Counted from the stretch's first letter, positions 7,544 to 16,900 are shown. The stretch: 64,000 nt of DNA from Trebonia sp963737285 (GCA_963737285.1 CAVTRT010000002.1:2046001-2110000), one strand, 5' to 3'. The notes: generated by a model from the letters alone, not told the origin. Translations and numbers: made by a program.

Positions 7544-8422
7544 TTATAGGAAAATACGATCGCGGAGCGTTACCTGGCTTCGTAGGCCTCTCGTATGCCC
7601 GCGAGGAGCTGCGCCGAATTTAGCGGGGCTCAGCGCGCAATCGCGCATGTAGTCTATAGCCTGACGATACCGGGCTATATCGCTCGTGTGTTCATAGTAC
7701 TGATGGCTGGCCAGACCCTCTACGAAGACGACTGGGCGCAGCAACTGCTCGCTGAACTCTAGCATCGTGAACATCACGTCGGCGGCCGGGTACGCGCCGA
7801 ACTCGAAGGGGATGATCTGCACCGTAACCTTGCCGTCTTCGACAACCTTGAGGATCTTTTCCACCTGGGAAGCCATAACACTCGAGTTGCCGACAGGGCG
7901 ACGCAGGACCATCTCATCGAGGAACACCCGGTACCGTGGCGGAGTTTCACTAACGAGCAGTTCCTGGCGGCGTAGCCTGGCCTCAACCCGCTGCCGGTGA
8001 ACGGCCGGAGGTATCTGAGGCACAATTGCCTTGATGATCTCCCGTGCGTAATCCTCAGTCTGCAACAGCGCGTGCACCCAGGACATCGAGTAGTGAGTAA
8101 TAGACGAGGCACTTTGCTCAAGCCCGATGTAGGGGTACAGGTCAAGGTCGTCATACCTGGCCCACCAGCCCTGCTCTCGCGCCTGCCTGGTGAGGTTCAT
8201 GAGGTCGGCCGACGTCGCCTCGTCCAGGTCGTAAAGCTCGCACAGGTCACGCACGTCGCGCGGTACCGGGCGGCGCGCGCCCGTCTCCATCCGGCTGACC
8301 TTGGCGGCGGAGCACATCAGCTTGGCCGCCACATCCTCGACTGTCTGGCCAAGTTCGGTGCGGATCTTGCGTAGCCGCAAGCCCAGCTCCCGCTGCCGTA
8401 CCGTCGGACTAGCATCAGCCAT
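7544..8422 (-). CDS. XRE-family regulator with DUF5753 domain
   Basis: This is a 292-residue protein. The N-terminal helix-turn-helix (about residues 10-65) includes 'LGQTVEDVAAKLMCSAAKVS' followed by RMETGARR. The remainder is the DUF5753 domain, with WVHALLQTEDYAREI, a basic RRQELL helix, LDEMVLRRPVG and VQIIPF. It is a cytoplasmic DNA-binding regulator usually encoded beside DUF397. ATG 8422 is chosen because GAGGAG precedes it; the ORF extends further upstream without support. It is the first gene of the XRE, DUF397, small-protein and perhaps hydrolase cluster. Confidence 0.88.
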   Translation of the reverse strand: MADASPTVRQRELGLRLRKIRTELGQTVEDVAAKLMCSAAKVSRMETGARRPVPRDVRDLCELYDLDEATSADLMNLTRQAREQGWWARYDDLDLYPYIGLEQSASSITHYSMSWVHALLQTEDYAREIIKAIVPQIPPAVHRQRVEARLRRQELLVSETPPRYRVFLDEMVLRRPVGNSSVMASQVEKILKVVEDGKVTVQIIPFEFGAYPAADVMFTMLEFSEQLLRPVVFVEGLASHQYYEHTSDIARYRQAIDYMRDCALSPAKFGAAPRGHTRGLRSQVTLRDRIFL

Positions 8423-8622
8423 CGCAGCTCGCTCCTCGCTGAGCCGCCAGCTTCGACCGACTGCCACCCCGTCAAATGCCGACGACCCTACTAAATCGCG
8501 ACTTCACGTATCCATGGGGTTCACGTCGTAGACATGTGACTTTCCTATCACAGCCCGTGCGAGATAACCAAGAGTCATTCCCGGCAGCAAGAAATCACCG
8601 TAAGTAGCGGTATCAGGCAACA

Positions 8623-9306
8623 TCAGGCGAGGCGACGCTCCGTGGCCCACCGGGTGAGCTGGTGCCGCGACGATAGCTGCAGTTTCCGGAGCACTGACGA
8701 TACGTGGGTCTCCACGGTCTTTACCGAGATGTAGAGCTCGCGGGCGATCTCCTTGTACGTGTAGCCCTGGGCGATCAGCCGCAGCACCTCCCGCTCCCGA
8801 GAGGTGATCTGGTCGAGCTCCGGGTCGAACGACGGCTTGACCGCCGCCGACCCGCCAGCGCCACCGCCGCGGGCATCAGGAATCGCGGCGAATGCGTCCA
8901 GCACGAACCCGGCGAGCCGGTGCGAGAACACCGCGTCTCCGGATGCCACCCGGCGGATCGCGTCAAGCAGCTCAGCGGTCCCGATGGTCTTGGTCACGTA
9001 CCCGCGCGCGCCCGCCCGGATCACCCCGATCACGTCCTCGGGCGCGTCCGAGGCTGATAGCGCCAGGAACCGGACCTGCGGCAGCCGCTCCCGCACCGCC
9101 GACACCACGGCCGCACCGCCGCCACCGGGCAGGTGTACGTCTAGCAGGACAACATCTGGCTGGGCCTGCTCGATAAGCGCGATGGCCGGTGCCACGTCAT
9201 CGGCCTCACCGACCACGTCAACCGCGCTGCCAAGCTCGGCGCGCACCCCGGACCGGAAGATCCCGTGGTCATCCACGAGCACGACCCTCGGAACGGAAGC
9301 ACTCAC
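8623..9306 (-). CDS. NarL/LuxR-type response regulator
   Basis: The 227-residue protein has an N-terminal receiver domain: acidic pair VDDH, phospho-acceptor Asp56 in VVLLDVHLP, and the conserved Lys in YVTKTIG. A glycine-rich linker follows. The C-terminal LuxR helix-turn-helix is 'LTSREREVLRLIAQG'-like (here ITSREREVLRLIAQG) followed by KEIARELYISVKTVETHVSSVLRK. It shares a 4-base overlap (ATGA) with the upstream kinase gene, so the two form a coupled two-component system. Confidence 0.95.
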   Translation of the reverse strand: MSASVPRVVLVDDHGIFRSGVRAELGSAVDVVGEADDVAPAIALIEQAQPDVVLLDVHLPGGGGAAVVSAVRERLPQVRFLALSASDAPEDVIGVIRAGARGYVTKTIGTAELLDAIRRVASGDAVFSHRLAGFVLDAFAAIPDARGGGAGGSAAVKPSFDPELDQITSREREVLRLIAQGYTYKEIARELYISVKTVETHVSSVLRKLQLSSRHQLTRWATERRLA

Positions 9307-10781
9307 GACCCGCTCCGCGACGACGACACGGCGTTACGCGTCATCTTCAGCGACACCTTCGTCCCTTCCCCGATGGCTGTCTGGACGGTCACGGTACCCC
9401 CGTGCCGGCCCATCCGGCCGTGGATCGACTCAGCCATGCCCTTGCGATCATCGGGCACCGCGCGGGGATCGAACCCGCACCCGCGGTCCCGCACGACTAT
9501 TTCCACGTCATCGTCGGTGACCTCCGCGAACAGCGAGATGACGGCCGCCCCCGACCACTTCGCCGCGTTCACGACGGCCTCCCTGGCCGCGGCGAGCAGC
9601 GCCTCAAGGTCACCGTCGAGCGGGCAGTCTCCGACGGTCACCACCTCGACAGGTACCCCATGCCGGGCCTCAGCCTCCTGCTGGATCCGCGCGACGCCCT
9701 CGGCGATCGACGACACCTCCGTCATGCTTCCCGGTGCCCGGCCCTCGAACAGCCAGGACCGCAGCTCGCGTTCCTGCATCCGGGCCAGCTGGGTGACCTG
9801 TGCCGGGTCATCGGCACATCGCTGGATCAGCGCCAGCGTCTGCAGGACCGAGTCGTGGATCCGCGCTGCCATGTCGGCCCGCTCCTCTGCCCGCGCCCGC
9901 GCCTGCCGTTCCAGCACTAGGTCCCGCGCGATCCGCAGCCACCACGGCCCGAGCAGGAGGACGACAGCCCCCACGATCAGAACGAACCCGCCCAGCGGTT
10001 GCAGGACCGCCAGGGTCTCGTGCGTTGCCAGCAGCCGCCATATCCCGATCGCCAGCAGGGCGCACGCTAGTCCCAGCCGGACAATGGTGGCGCGGCGGTC
10101 GATCTTTGAGCCGAGGCCTCCCAGTGGTGCGACCAGCCGGCGCAGCGCCGCCTGCTCGGTTTCCGCGGCGTTCCGCCAGATCAGCACTAGGCACCCGGCA
10201 GTGATGACCTGGGGCCACCCGTAGGTCTGGATGATCTCGTTGTTAAGCACCCCGGCGACCAGCATGAAGACGGCAAGCAGCGAGGCGATCGCAAACGCCA
10301 GCGTGATTCCCCATGAGTCCTGCCGCGCCCGGCTCCAGATGCTGCCGCAGTCCCCGGCGTCACATGCGACAGCACCCGTCGCGCTCGCGCCCGTTGCCAC
10401 GCCAGTGCCCTTCACCTCGCCAGCACCGTCCGGCCGGGCAGGGATGCCCGCCGCTCCCCCACCGCCAGGAATCACCAGCCACCCGATGCAGTAGCAGGGG
10501 ACGAGCCATGCGTGGCCGAACAGCGCCGCGATGACGAACACAGTCCGCACGGTCGTCGGGTTAAAGCCACGCCAGCGTGCCAGCCCGGCGCTGACCCCGC
10601 CGATCAGCCGGTCGCCAGAGTCCCGGCGCAGTGCCTCCCCGTTCCACGTGCCCCGGCACCAGCGGACGAGCGTGGCCAGCCGGTCGGCGTGGTCGGGCCG
10701 CCATTGCTCATGGCGGTCGTGCCCACGGTGGTCGTGCCCCCACCCCCTAGGCGGCCGTGATGGCCACGTCGGTTCATCCAT
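9303..10781 (-). CDS. Sensor histidine kinase with N-terminal PspC domain
   Basis: This is a 492-residue membrane protein. Residues about 50-108 form a PspC domain (GGVSAGLARWRGFNPTTVR, then a hydrophobic helix). Four or five further membrane helices run from about 158 to 285. The HisKA_3 dimerisation helix carries His309 in AARIHDSVLQTLALI. The ATPase domain has the N box EAVVNAAKWSG, the G1 box DRGCGFDP and a final GEGTKVSL box. It belongs to the NarL-type kinase group and pairs with the overlapping response regulator. PspC points to envelope-stress sensing, but the signal is not visible. Confidence 0.93.
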   Translation of the reverse strand: MDEPTWPSRPPRGWGHDHRGHDRHEQWRPDHADRLATLVRWCRGTWNGEALRRDSGDRLIGGVSAGLARWRGFNPTTVRTVFVIAALFGHAWLVPCYCIGWLVIPGGGGAAGIPARPDGAGEVKGTGVATGASATGAVACDAGDCGSIWSRARQDSWGITLAFAIASLLAVFMLVAGVLNNEIIQTYGWPQVITAGCLVLIWRNAAETEQAALRRLVAPLGGLGSKIDRRATIVRLGLACALLAIGIWRLLATHETLAVLQPLGGFVLIVGAVVLLLGPWWLRIARDLVLERQARARAEERADMAARIHDSVLQTLALIQRCADDPAQVTQLARMQERELRSWLFEGRAPGSMTEVSSIAEGVARIQQEAEARHGVPVEVVTVGDCPLDGDLEALLAAAREAVVNAAKWSGAAVISLFAEVTDDDVEIVVRDRGCGFDPRAVPDDRKGMAESIHGRMGRHGGTVTVQTAIGEGTKVSLKMTRNAVSSSRSGS

Positions 10782-11033
10782 GCCTCCATCATCACCCGGG
10801 CCTCGTCATGGTGGCATCAGGGTGATCCCTGTATTCCCCCCGGTACGACTCCCGCCGCCACGGGGCTGTTGCCGCGGTAGGAGGAAGTTCTCCGCGAAAA
10901 GTTGTTGGCGCGCGGGCCGTCCCTGACTCATACATGCGGAAGGACTCGGGGCGGCAGGTCCCAAGGGCGTGCGCCGGAGGGGGGCGCACGGCCAGGGAGC
11001 TTGCTGCCGACTTCCGACCGGGGAGCCGACGAG

Positions 11034-11069
11034 GGCCGGGTGGCGCTGCGAGGGGACACCCACCCGGCC
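11034..11069 (-). terminator. Hairpin downstream of the SAM methyltransferase gene
   Basis: GGCCGGGTGG at 11034 pairs with CCACCCGGCC ending at 11069, a 10-base-pair stem with a 16-base loop. It lies 8 bases beyond the stop of the minus-strand methyltransferase gene. There is no strong T tract. Confidence 0.5.
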
Positions 11070-11076
11070 TGAGTCG

Positions 11077-11957
11077 TCAGGTGGTCGCCACCACCAGGCC
11101 CTCACCGGTTGAGGAGCGCAGACCGTCGCTGCGTCCCGCGAAGTAGTGGGCGTTCTGGTCGGCCGCGGACACATGTCGCACCTTCCGGAAGCCGGCCTCG
11201 CGAGCCAGCGCCAGCATCTCGTCGGGCGCGAAGAAGCTGAGGAACGGCGTTCCGGCAGCCGCCGCGCCCCGCTGGCTGATCTCCAGGCCCTGGCGGTCCT
11301 CGGGAGCGACCAACTCGACCGGCAGCAGGAATGACATGGCCAGCGTCGAGCCGTGGGCGAGCCGAGCGAGTCGGCGCAGCGTGGCCGCGTTCGCATCCTT
11401 CGTCAGGTACATGGCCACCCCTGTCGACGCCACCACGGCCGGTGAGGAAGGGTCGAACCCGGCTGCGATCAGATCGTCCCACCAGGAATCGCCCTCGAAG
11501 TTGGATGGCACGAAGTGCAGCCAGCCGGGCACCTCGTAGCCGAGCTCGGTGAGCCGCTCTTGCTTCCACTCCTGGGTGCCAGGCTGGTCGACCTCGAACA
11601 CCTGCACGCGCCCGCCGAGATCCGCCCTGCGCTGGGCGAACGTGTCAAGCCCGGCTCCCAGGATCACGTACTGGCCAACCCCGCGCTCCGCCTCCGCCTC
11701 GAGGAGGTCCTCGATGAAGCGGGCTCGCGCCACGATGGAGGCACGGAACCCGGCGGTGAACGTCGGGTTCATGTCCGGGCGCTCCCGCCAGCCGTCGGCC
11801 GGCGCCGCGAGCTGGAGCCGACCTCGTCCGCCAGCACATGCGGGGGTGCGTCCGCCTCAAGGTGCAGCGCCCTCCACAGGGCCACCCGGATGGCGGTGTT
11901 GTCCGCCTGAGGGAAACCAGAAGGCGTCCCCTTGGAACGCGACTGCGTGTCAGACAT
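11077..11957 (-). pseudogene. PPM/TIGR00027-type SAM-dependent methyltransferase, split by one frameshift
   Basis: The N-terminal piece (ATG 11957, preceded by AAGGAGG) reads MSDTQ...ALWRALHLEADAPPHVLADEVG and then loses sense. From about 11816 another frame carries QLAAPADGWRERPDMNPTF, then the SAM-binding loop YVILGAGLDTFAQR, the acid strand QVFEVDQPG and the family motif VPSNFEGDSWWDDL. Together they make a protein of about 292 residues, typical for this leucine-carboxyl-methyltransferase-like family. One missing C in GGCTCC near 11816-11819 restores a single frame. The substrate is unknown. The second piece alone (11077-11772) is open and could be called separately. Confidence 0.82.
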
Positions 11958-12040
11958 GTGTCATGCCTCCTTGTTGCAGCGTAACCCGAGGTCACGGAAG
12001 AACTTCGCCGCCGTCCCCAGTTGTGCCTGCTAGCAAGCTA

Positions 12041-12117
12041 GTGCAGCCGCGCCATTGCACTGCGGGGGGTTGCACTGCCCGGGGCAGGCTGCACTGCGGG
12101 GCGGCTGGGTTGCACTG
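12041..12117. repeat. Clustered TGCACTG repeats in a divergent intergenic region
   Basis: TGCACTG occurs at 12056, 12071, 12090 and 12111 on the plus strand, and an inverted partial copy (GTGCAG) is at 12041. The copies lie between a minus-strand gene starting at 11957 and a plus-strand gene starting at 12231, with uneven spacing of 15, 19 and 21 bases in a G-rich setting. They could be iterated protein-binding sites; no regulator is identified. The rest of the 273-base gap shows nothing else. Confidence 0.6.
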
Positions 12118-12230
12118 GGCAGGTGTGGCATACAAACCGTGAACGCCGTGGGGGCCTTGCACGTCTAACTCTGTGACGGCCCGCTCCCGCCCCCTCTGAC
12201 CAGGGAACATCCGCCTATGGAACCCCCCCG

Positions 12231-13910
12231 ATGAACACCGATAAGTTCCGGTTAATCTTTAGCAGCCCGACGCCGCCGGCCGAGGCATTCAATGCCGCGC
12301 GCGAGACGATCCACCGGTGGTGCCGCGGCCAGTCATACGATCTGGCTGCCGTCTCGCATACCGCCGCGAGCTCACCTGACGGCGGGCAGGCCGAGCAGTG
12401 GCGGCTGCCGGAGAACCAGCGTGCCCGGGTGGCGCTGACCGTGTACTCCCCCGCCGACGCGGCGTCCGCGTGGTTCTGGGTCGAGGCCGGGTCGCGTGAG
12501 GTGCTCAGCCTGGTTCGCGTGCTGCTTGACTCCCTGGCGGCCCGTGACTCGCTGGCCGTGCTCGCCAGCCAGCCGGTGCGGATCGGCGCGGACCAGGTGG
12601 ATGACCTCATTGACGTGCTCTGCGACCCAGAGCGGCGCCTTCCAGCCATGGTCGCCACCGCGCACCCGGCGATCACCTTCGGCACGTGGTCAGCGACCAT
12701 CGCCCAGGTGACACGGGACGCCTCCGGCCTGGCGAGCACCTACATCCTCGACGAGGCGGCAACGGTCGCCTTCAATGAGGCCGTCGGGGAGAGCCATGGC
12801 GTGTGGGGCGGCGCGCTGCGCACCTACATGCCCGAGGTGGATCCCGCGGTATCCAGCGACGGGCTGCGGCACCGGGTGATGCTGGCCTCCCGGATCACTG
12901 CTGACCCGCACCGGGTCAGCGCGGTGCTGGCCGACCTGCCGAGGCGACTGGCGCTTGAGGCCCCGATCCCGCTGGCCCTGGCCGGGGTCAATCGCATGCT
13001 GCTCACCCAGTCGCGTGACGCCCCGGAGACCGGGGAGGAGCCCGCCGGACAGGCGGACCTGGGAGCCGACTCGACGGCACCGCACGAGACCAGTTCGCAC
13101 GCGCCGCCAGCGGGGGGAACGGCACACGGTGCGGAAAGCAGCAGTCTGGGCCTTGCCCAGGAGGTCGGCAAGCAGGTCAAGCGGATCGAGCGGCTGCGCC
13201 GGGAGCGCGACGAGGCCCTAGGGCTGGCCGAGGAGCAAGAGGTTCGGGCGAACTCCCTGTTCACGGAGCGGCAGAATCTCCTTGCCCAGCTCGCCGAGCG
13301 TGAGCAGCAGGTCCTTCAGCTGGAAAGTACTGCTCGCGCGTTCCGGCAGCGCCTGGTTGAGGCCGGGGTGCCAGCCGACTCGCTGATCCCCTTGGAGGAA
13401 CCGCCGGATGCCCCACCGGATGAGTTCGCCGAGCTCCTCGACTGGGTGGAGCGGCACCTGCCGAGGATCGAGTACACCGGGGACATCGGCGACCCGCTGG
13501 AGCTGGACTCCAGCCCCGAGTCATCCACCTGGGTACGCAGCTCATGGGAGGCCCTGCGAGCGTTGCAGGCCTACGCGGAGGTGAAGGCCGAACGCGGGTT
13601 TGCCGGCGACTTCCGGGCCTGGTGCATGAACCCGCCGGCCCCAGGCGATTACATCATCTCGCCGAACAAGGTGAAGATGGACGAGTCAGAGACCGTCCAC
13701 AGCAGGCCAAAGTGGCGCCAGGAGCGGATCTTCCGCGTTCCCCCCGAGGTCGAGCCCGGCGGGCGCGTGTTCATGGGGGCGCACATCACGATCGGCGCGA
13801 GCGCCAACGGCCGGATCAATCCGCGCCTGTACTTCCACGACGGGGTACTGAAGACGGGCCGGATTTACGTCGGTTACATAGGGCGGCACCTGACGAACAC
13901 GCTGTCGTGA
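12231..13910 (+). CDS. Uncharacterised coiled-coil protein
   Basis: This is a 559-residue protein of unknown family. Residues 1-255 form an ordered N-terminal part without a motif I can name. Residues about 256-310 are a Ser/Thr/Gly-rich linker. Residues about 310-380 are a coiled coil (KQVKRIERLRRERDEALGLA and following heptads with LAEREQQVLQLE). The last 110 residues form a compact, probably conserved domain with aromatic strands (FRAWCMNPPAPGDY, GRINPRLYFHDG). There is no signal peptide or membrane segment. The ribosome site before the ATG is weak. The C-terminal domain resembles those of actinobacterial orphan proteins often placed near NTPase or defence genes, but that is only an impression. 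Confidence 0.7.
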   Translation: MNTDKFRLIFSSPTPPAEAFNAARETIHRWCRGQSYDLAAVSHTAASSPDGGQAEQWRLPENQRARVALTVYSPADAASAWFWVEAGSREVLSLVRVLLDSLAARDSLAVLASQPVRIGADQVDDLIDVLCDPERRLPAMVATAHPAITFGTWSATIAQVTRDASGLASTYILDEAATVAFNEAVGESHGVWGGALRTYMPEVDPAVSSDGLRHRVMLASRITADPHRVSAVLADLPRRLALEAPIPLALAGVNRMLLTQSRDAPETGEEPAGQADLGADSTAPHETSSHAPPAGGTAHGAESSSLGLAQEVGKQVKRIERLRRERDEALGLAEEQEVRANSLFTERQNLLAQLAEREQQVLQLESTARAFRQRLVEAGVPADSLIPLEEPPDAPPDEFAELLDWVERHLPRIEYTGDIGDPLELDSSPESSTWVRSSWEALRALQAYAEVKAERGFAGDFRAWCMNPPAPGDYIISPNKVKMDESETVHSRPKWRQERIFRVPPEVEPGGRVFMGAHITIGASANGRINPRLYFHDGVLKTGRIYVGYIGRHLTNTLS

Positions 13911-13971
13911 GCCAGGGAATTTTCCCGACTGGCTTCGCGGTTGCTCACAACCGGTAGAAGATAGATTCTGT

Positions 13972-14000
13972 TTGACTAAGTATCGTGTGATGAGTTTTAC
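13972..14000 (+). promoter_or_regulatory. Promoter candidate for the DUF805 gene
   Basis: TTGACT at 13972-13977 and the weaker TTTTAC at 13995-14000 are 17 bases apart, about 24 bases upstream of the GTG start, in a locally A+T-rich stretch. Confidence 0.35.
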
Positions 14001-14023
14001 CGGGCAAGTCGGAGGTTAGACCC

Positions 14024-14952
14024 GTGAGCACCCCATACGGCACGCCTGACTCGTACGAGCCTGGCTACCAGCCAGATCCCAACCAGCCCGGCCAGGGTGG
14101 TGCCGCAGGTGGTGCTGCGTACCAGCCGACCATGTACACCACGCCACCTCAGCCCAGTCAGGACCAGCAGGCCCAGGGCCAATACGGGCAGCCGCCGCAG
14201 GGCGCGCAGCCGCCGCAGTACGGGGCGCCCTCCTACGGCCACGACCCGCAGCCGCCGCAGTACGGGGCACCACAGTACGGACAGGCCCCTCAGGAGCAGT
14301 ACGGGCAGGCCCCCGGCTACGGGCAGACGCCCGGCTACGGCCAGGCTCCGCAGTACGGGCAGGCCCCCGGCTACGGCCAGGCTCCGCAGTACGGACAGGC
14401 CCCCGGCTACGGCCAGGCTCCGCAGTACGGGCAGGCCCCCGGCTACGGCCAGGCACCACAGTACGGGCAGCCCGGCTACGACCCGAACGCCGGCGGCTAC
14501 GGCACCCCAGGCGGCTACGGGACACCAGGCGGCTACGGGACACCGGCCGGCTACGGCCCCATGCCAGGGATCGGAGCACAGCGGACGCCGTACTTGTCGG
14601 GGGCGCCGGTCGACTTCGGCACGGCGATCACCGAGGGCCTGAAGAACACGTTCACCTACAGCGGGCGCATTTCGAAGTCCGCGTTCTGGTGGCTCGCCCT
14701 GGGCGCGATCTCGATTGAGGTCGTGATGGGGATCCTCGATGACATCACCGGCAGTGGCGGCGTGATGGCCTTGTTCTGGCTCGTGATCATCGCCGAGTGG
14801 GTCGTGATGCTCTCGGCGGCATGGAAGCGCATCCAGGACACCGGCAAGCCAGGCGCGCTGGCCCTGCTGTACTTCATCCCCTTTGTGGGGTGGATCCCGA
14901 CAGTCATCTTGTGTGCGATGAGCCCACCCCCGGCCCGAACCAGTACGGGTGA
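14024..14952 (+). CDS. DUF805 membrane protein with G-Y-Q-P repeat N-terminus
   Basis: The GTG start is preceded by GGAGG at 8 bases. Residues 1-185 are a disordered tail rich in Gly, Tyr, Gln and Pro, including four copies of a 12-residue GYGQAPQYGQAP repeat. The rest is a DUF805 domain: SGRISKSAFWWLALG, two or three membrane helices, the signature WKRIQDTGKPG and LYFIPFVGWIPTVILCAM. In the main frame the ORF runs on to 15007, into the terminator hairpin. Another frame gives the canonical ending PTPGPNQYG and a stop at 14950-14952, so I infer one missing C near 14922-14930. The function of DUF805 proteins is unknown. Confidence 0.85.
14331..14474 (+). repeat. 36-bp in-frame tandem repeat (four copies)
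   Basis: Four 36-base units starting at 14331, 14367, 14403 and 14439 encode GYGQAPQYGQAP. The first three are almost identical in DNA, and the fourth has silent changes. This suggests recent expansion. Confidence 0.9.
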
Positions 14953-14989
14953 GCGCACAACGATAGCGTCAGGCGCTGTAAGCCCTAAC

Positions 14990-15028
14990 GGAAACGCCGG
15001 CTCGTGAGGTAGGCGAGCCGGCGTTTCC
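14990..15028. terminator. Bidirectional terminator between convergent genes
   Basis: A perfect 15-base-pair stem (GGAAACGCCGGCTCG and its complement) encloses a 9-base loop. It lies between the DUF805 gene (+) and the P-loop kinase gene (-). The A-rich left arm and T-rich right arm serve both directions. Confidence 0.88.
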
Positions 15029-15032
15029 GTAC

Positions 15033-15701
15033 TCAGGCCCGCGGTGCCAGGCTGATCACCCGGTCGGCGTTGCGACGGCTCAGCTTCACCACTTCCCCGT
15101 TGGGGCGGTCGCTGCGCTCAACCCAGTCGCGGGCGGCCGGGTCATCCCGCCCGCCGGCAATCTGCCGCTCGATCAGGCGCTCACGCCGGATCTGGTCGGG
15201 CGTCTCCAGGTACCAGAGGTGGTCAATGTAAGGGCGCGTCGCGCGCCACTGCGGGGCATCGACCGCGAGGTAATTGCCCTCGGTGACCACCAGCCGGGCC
15301 GCAGCGGGAATCACTAGTCGCGCGGCGATCGGCTCGTGGTGGGTGGTCCTGTCGTAATCGGGCGCGTAGATGTCCCGGCCGCCGTCGGCCGCCACCCGGG
15401 CCAGCATCGCCGTGTACCCGTCCGCGTCGAACGTCGCGGGTGCCCCCTTGCGGTCCAGCAGGCCAAGCCGCTCCAACTGCGCGTTTGACAGGTGGTAGCC
15501 GTCCATCGGCAGGCACGCTGCCCAGTCGCGCGCCACGGCCGCTCGCGCGGCCGTCACGATGGCGGCGGCTAGCGTGGACTTTCCCGCCCCCGGCGGACCC
15601 GTCAGCCCGAGGATCACCCGCCGGCTACCGCCAGAGAAGGTCAGATCAATGACCTCCTGCGCCACATCCGACATTTCCACCACGACCGTCGCGTCAGTCA
15701 C
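15033..15701 (-). CDS. P-loop nucleoside/nucleotide kinase family protein
   Basis: This 222-residue cytoplasmic protein has a Walker A motif GPPGAGKSTLA, a substrate-site motif LPMDGYHLSNAQLERLG, APDYDRTTHHEP and VVTEGNYLAVD. This is the uridine kinase/phosphoribulokinase-like and fructose kinase-like group related to pantothenate kinase. It probably phosphorylates a sugar, nucleoside or pantothenate-like substrate; the exact substrate cannot be read. The GTG start overlaps the stop of the upstream membrane protein gene by 4 bases (GTGA). Confidence 0.88.
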   Translation of the reverse strand: MTDATVVVEMSDVAQEVIDLTFSGGSRRVILGLTGPPGAGKSTLAAAIVTAARAAVARDWAACLPMDGYHLSNAQLERLGLLDRKGAPATFDADGYTAMLARVAADGGRDIYAPDYDRTTHHEPIAARLVIPAAARLVVTEGNYLAVDAPQWRATRPYIDHLWYLETPDQIRRERLIERQIAGGRDDPAARDWVERSDRPNGEVVKLSRRNADRVISLAPRA

Positions 15702-16486
15702 GACAGTAAGGCTAACCAGTCACTGGCGACATCCAGCGTCACTACTGCTGTAGCGTCTCGGACCGTGACGCTTGCGCACATCGTGTGCGTGTCGAGCCAC
15801 CAGCCGACCGTACGGCAGGCATGCCAGGGTCCGTTCGGCGCCGCCGTAACTGCCCAGTCGTAGGTTCCCTGAAGGCTGTAGACCTCGGCACGGGCCGCCG
15901 CCGCCCCCTGTGTCAGCTCATCACGCTGCAACGTCCTCGACTGCGGTCCGGCCCCGCCCTCGGTGCTGCCGACGGACGACGCTCCCGGAATCCGCAGGTC
16001 GATCTCCCGCGAGCAGACCATCTGCGGCCCAGGACTCCTGCTACACCCCTGGTCGACGTTGGCGAGGACGGCGAGGCCAGGCGACGGCGGTAGGACCCCG
16101 GCGCTGGAAGGGGTGGACGCCGGCGGCCCGAACGCCAGCACGCCGAAGACAAAGAACACGATCAGCGCTACGGTCACGAAGGAAAAGACACCGGACAACA
16201 ACGTCCCGAAACGCACATGGAGCCTCGCGTGCCGGAAGGGAACCGCTTCGGCTCGCCCCTCCTCGACGGCGATACCCGAGATGAGCACCGCCACGGTCGC
16301 CAGCGCGAGGATCACCAGGGATGAGTAGGTCTCCGCAGTGAAGATCCACCCGTATCCAACAGCGATCTCAACGATTCCGCACCCGGCCAGGAGCAGTCCG
16401 ACGGTCAGTCGCGGTCCTAGCGTGCTCGCGACGACAAGCCAGCATACGAGCGAGCTTACGGCAAATACGACGATCGCGGCAGTCAC
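15698..16486 (-). CDS. Uncharacterised membrane protein with extracellular C-terminal domain
   Basis: This 262-residue protein has three or four hydrophobic helices between residues 1 and 118, then about 140 residues that are probably outside the cell and contain several Cys (CSRSPGPQMVCSR, WHACR, HTMCAS) suited to disulfides. I do not recognise the family. It is coupled to the P-loop kinase gene downstream. Confidence 0.72.
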   Translation of the reverse strand: MTAAIVVFAVSSLVCWLVVASTLGPRLTVGLLLAGCGIVEIAVGYGWIFTAETYSSLVILALATVAVLISGIAVEEGRAEAVPFRHARLHVRFGTLLSGVFSFVTVALIVFFVFGVLAFGPPASTPSSAGVLPPSPGLAVLANVDQGCSRSPGPQMVCSREIDLRIPGASSVGSTEGGAGPQSRTLQRDELTQGAAAARAEVYSLQGTYDWAVTAAPNGPWHACRTVGWWLDTHTMCASVTVRDATAVVTLDVASDWLALLS

Positions 16487-16691
16487 GATAGTAATGGTGG
16501 CCCCTTAAAGGATCAAGACGCAATCGTGTGCACCAGAACGTGACATCTACTCCTGTACCCTGCCGGGCGCCCGCGGCATGAACGCTGCGACGTGGCGCGG
16601 TAGACCTCTCAGCGTCCGGCACGGGTCGGTCGATGAGGTCTTCGGCACCTGACCGTAGGCGGGCTGAGGCGCTGTCGCGCACCCAGTCGGG

Positions 16692-16900
16692 CTACTGAGG
16701 CTGTGCCGGGCTTGGACATGCCGTGCCCAGCCCCGGCGGTTGCTGATACGGCGGTTGCTGATACGGCAGGAGAGGCTGCGGCGAAAGGACCCCGTCGCAG
16801 CGGCGGCGGACGGCGCGGCCACCGGTGCCACCGCCATGCCGACCGCTAGCGTGGCCGCCGCCAGAATGCCCCCCTTGACGATGCGATGGATTCCCCGCAT
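16692..16900 (-). CDS. Small exported proline/glutamine-rich protein, probably frameshifted
   Basis: ATG 16900 has AGGAG 6 bases upstream. The first 36 residues are a clear Sec signal peptide (basic start, hydrophobic core, and PSAAAA before the cleavage site). In the starting frame the ORF continues to 16547 with an Arg-rich, unlikely sequence. One base away, a frame reads LSPQPLLPYQQPPYQQPPG and stops at 16692, which looks like a normal mature exported peptide. I give the limits for the shifted reading; the unshifted alternative is 16547-16900 (117 residues). A 15-bp tandem duplication encodes the PYQQP repeat. Function unknown. Confidence 0.45.
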
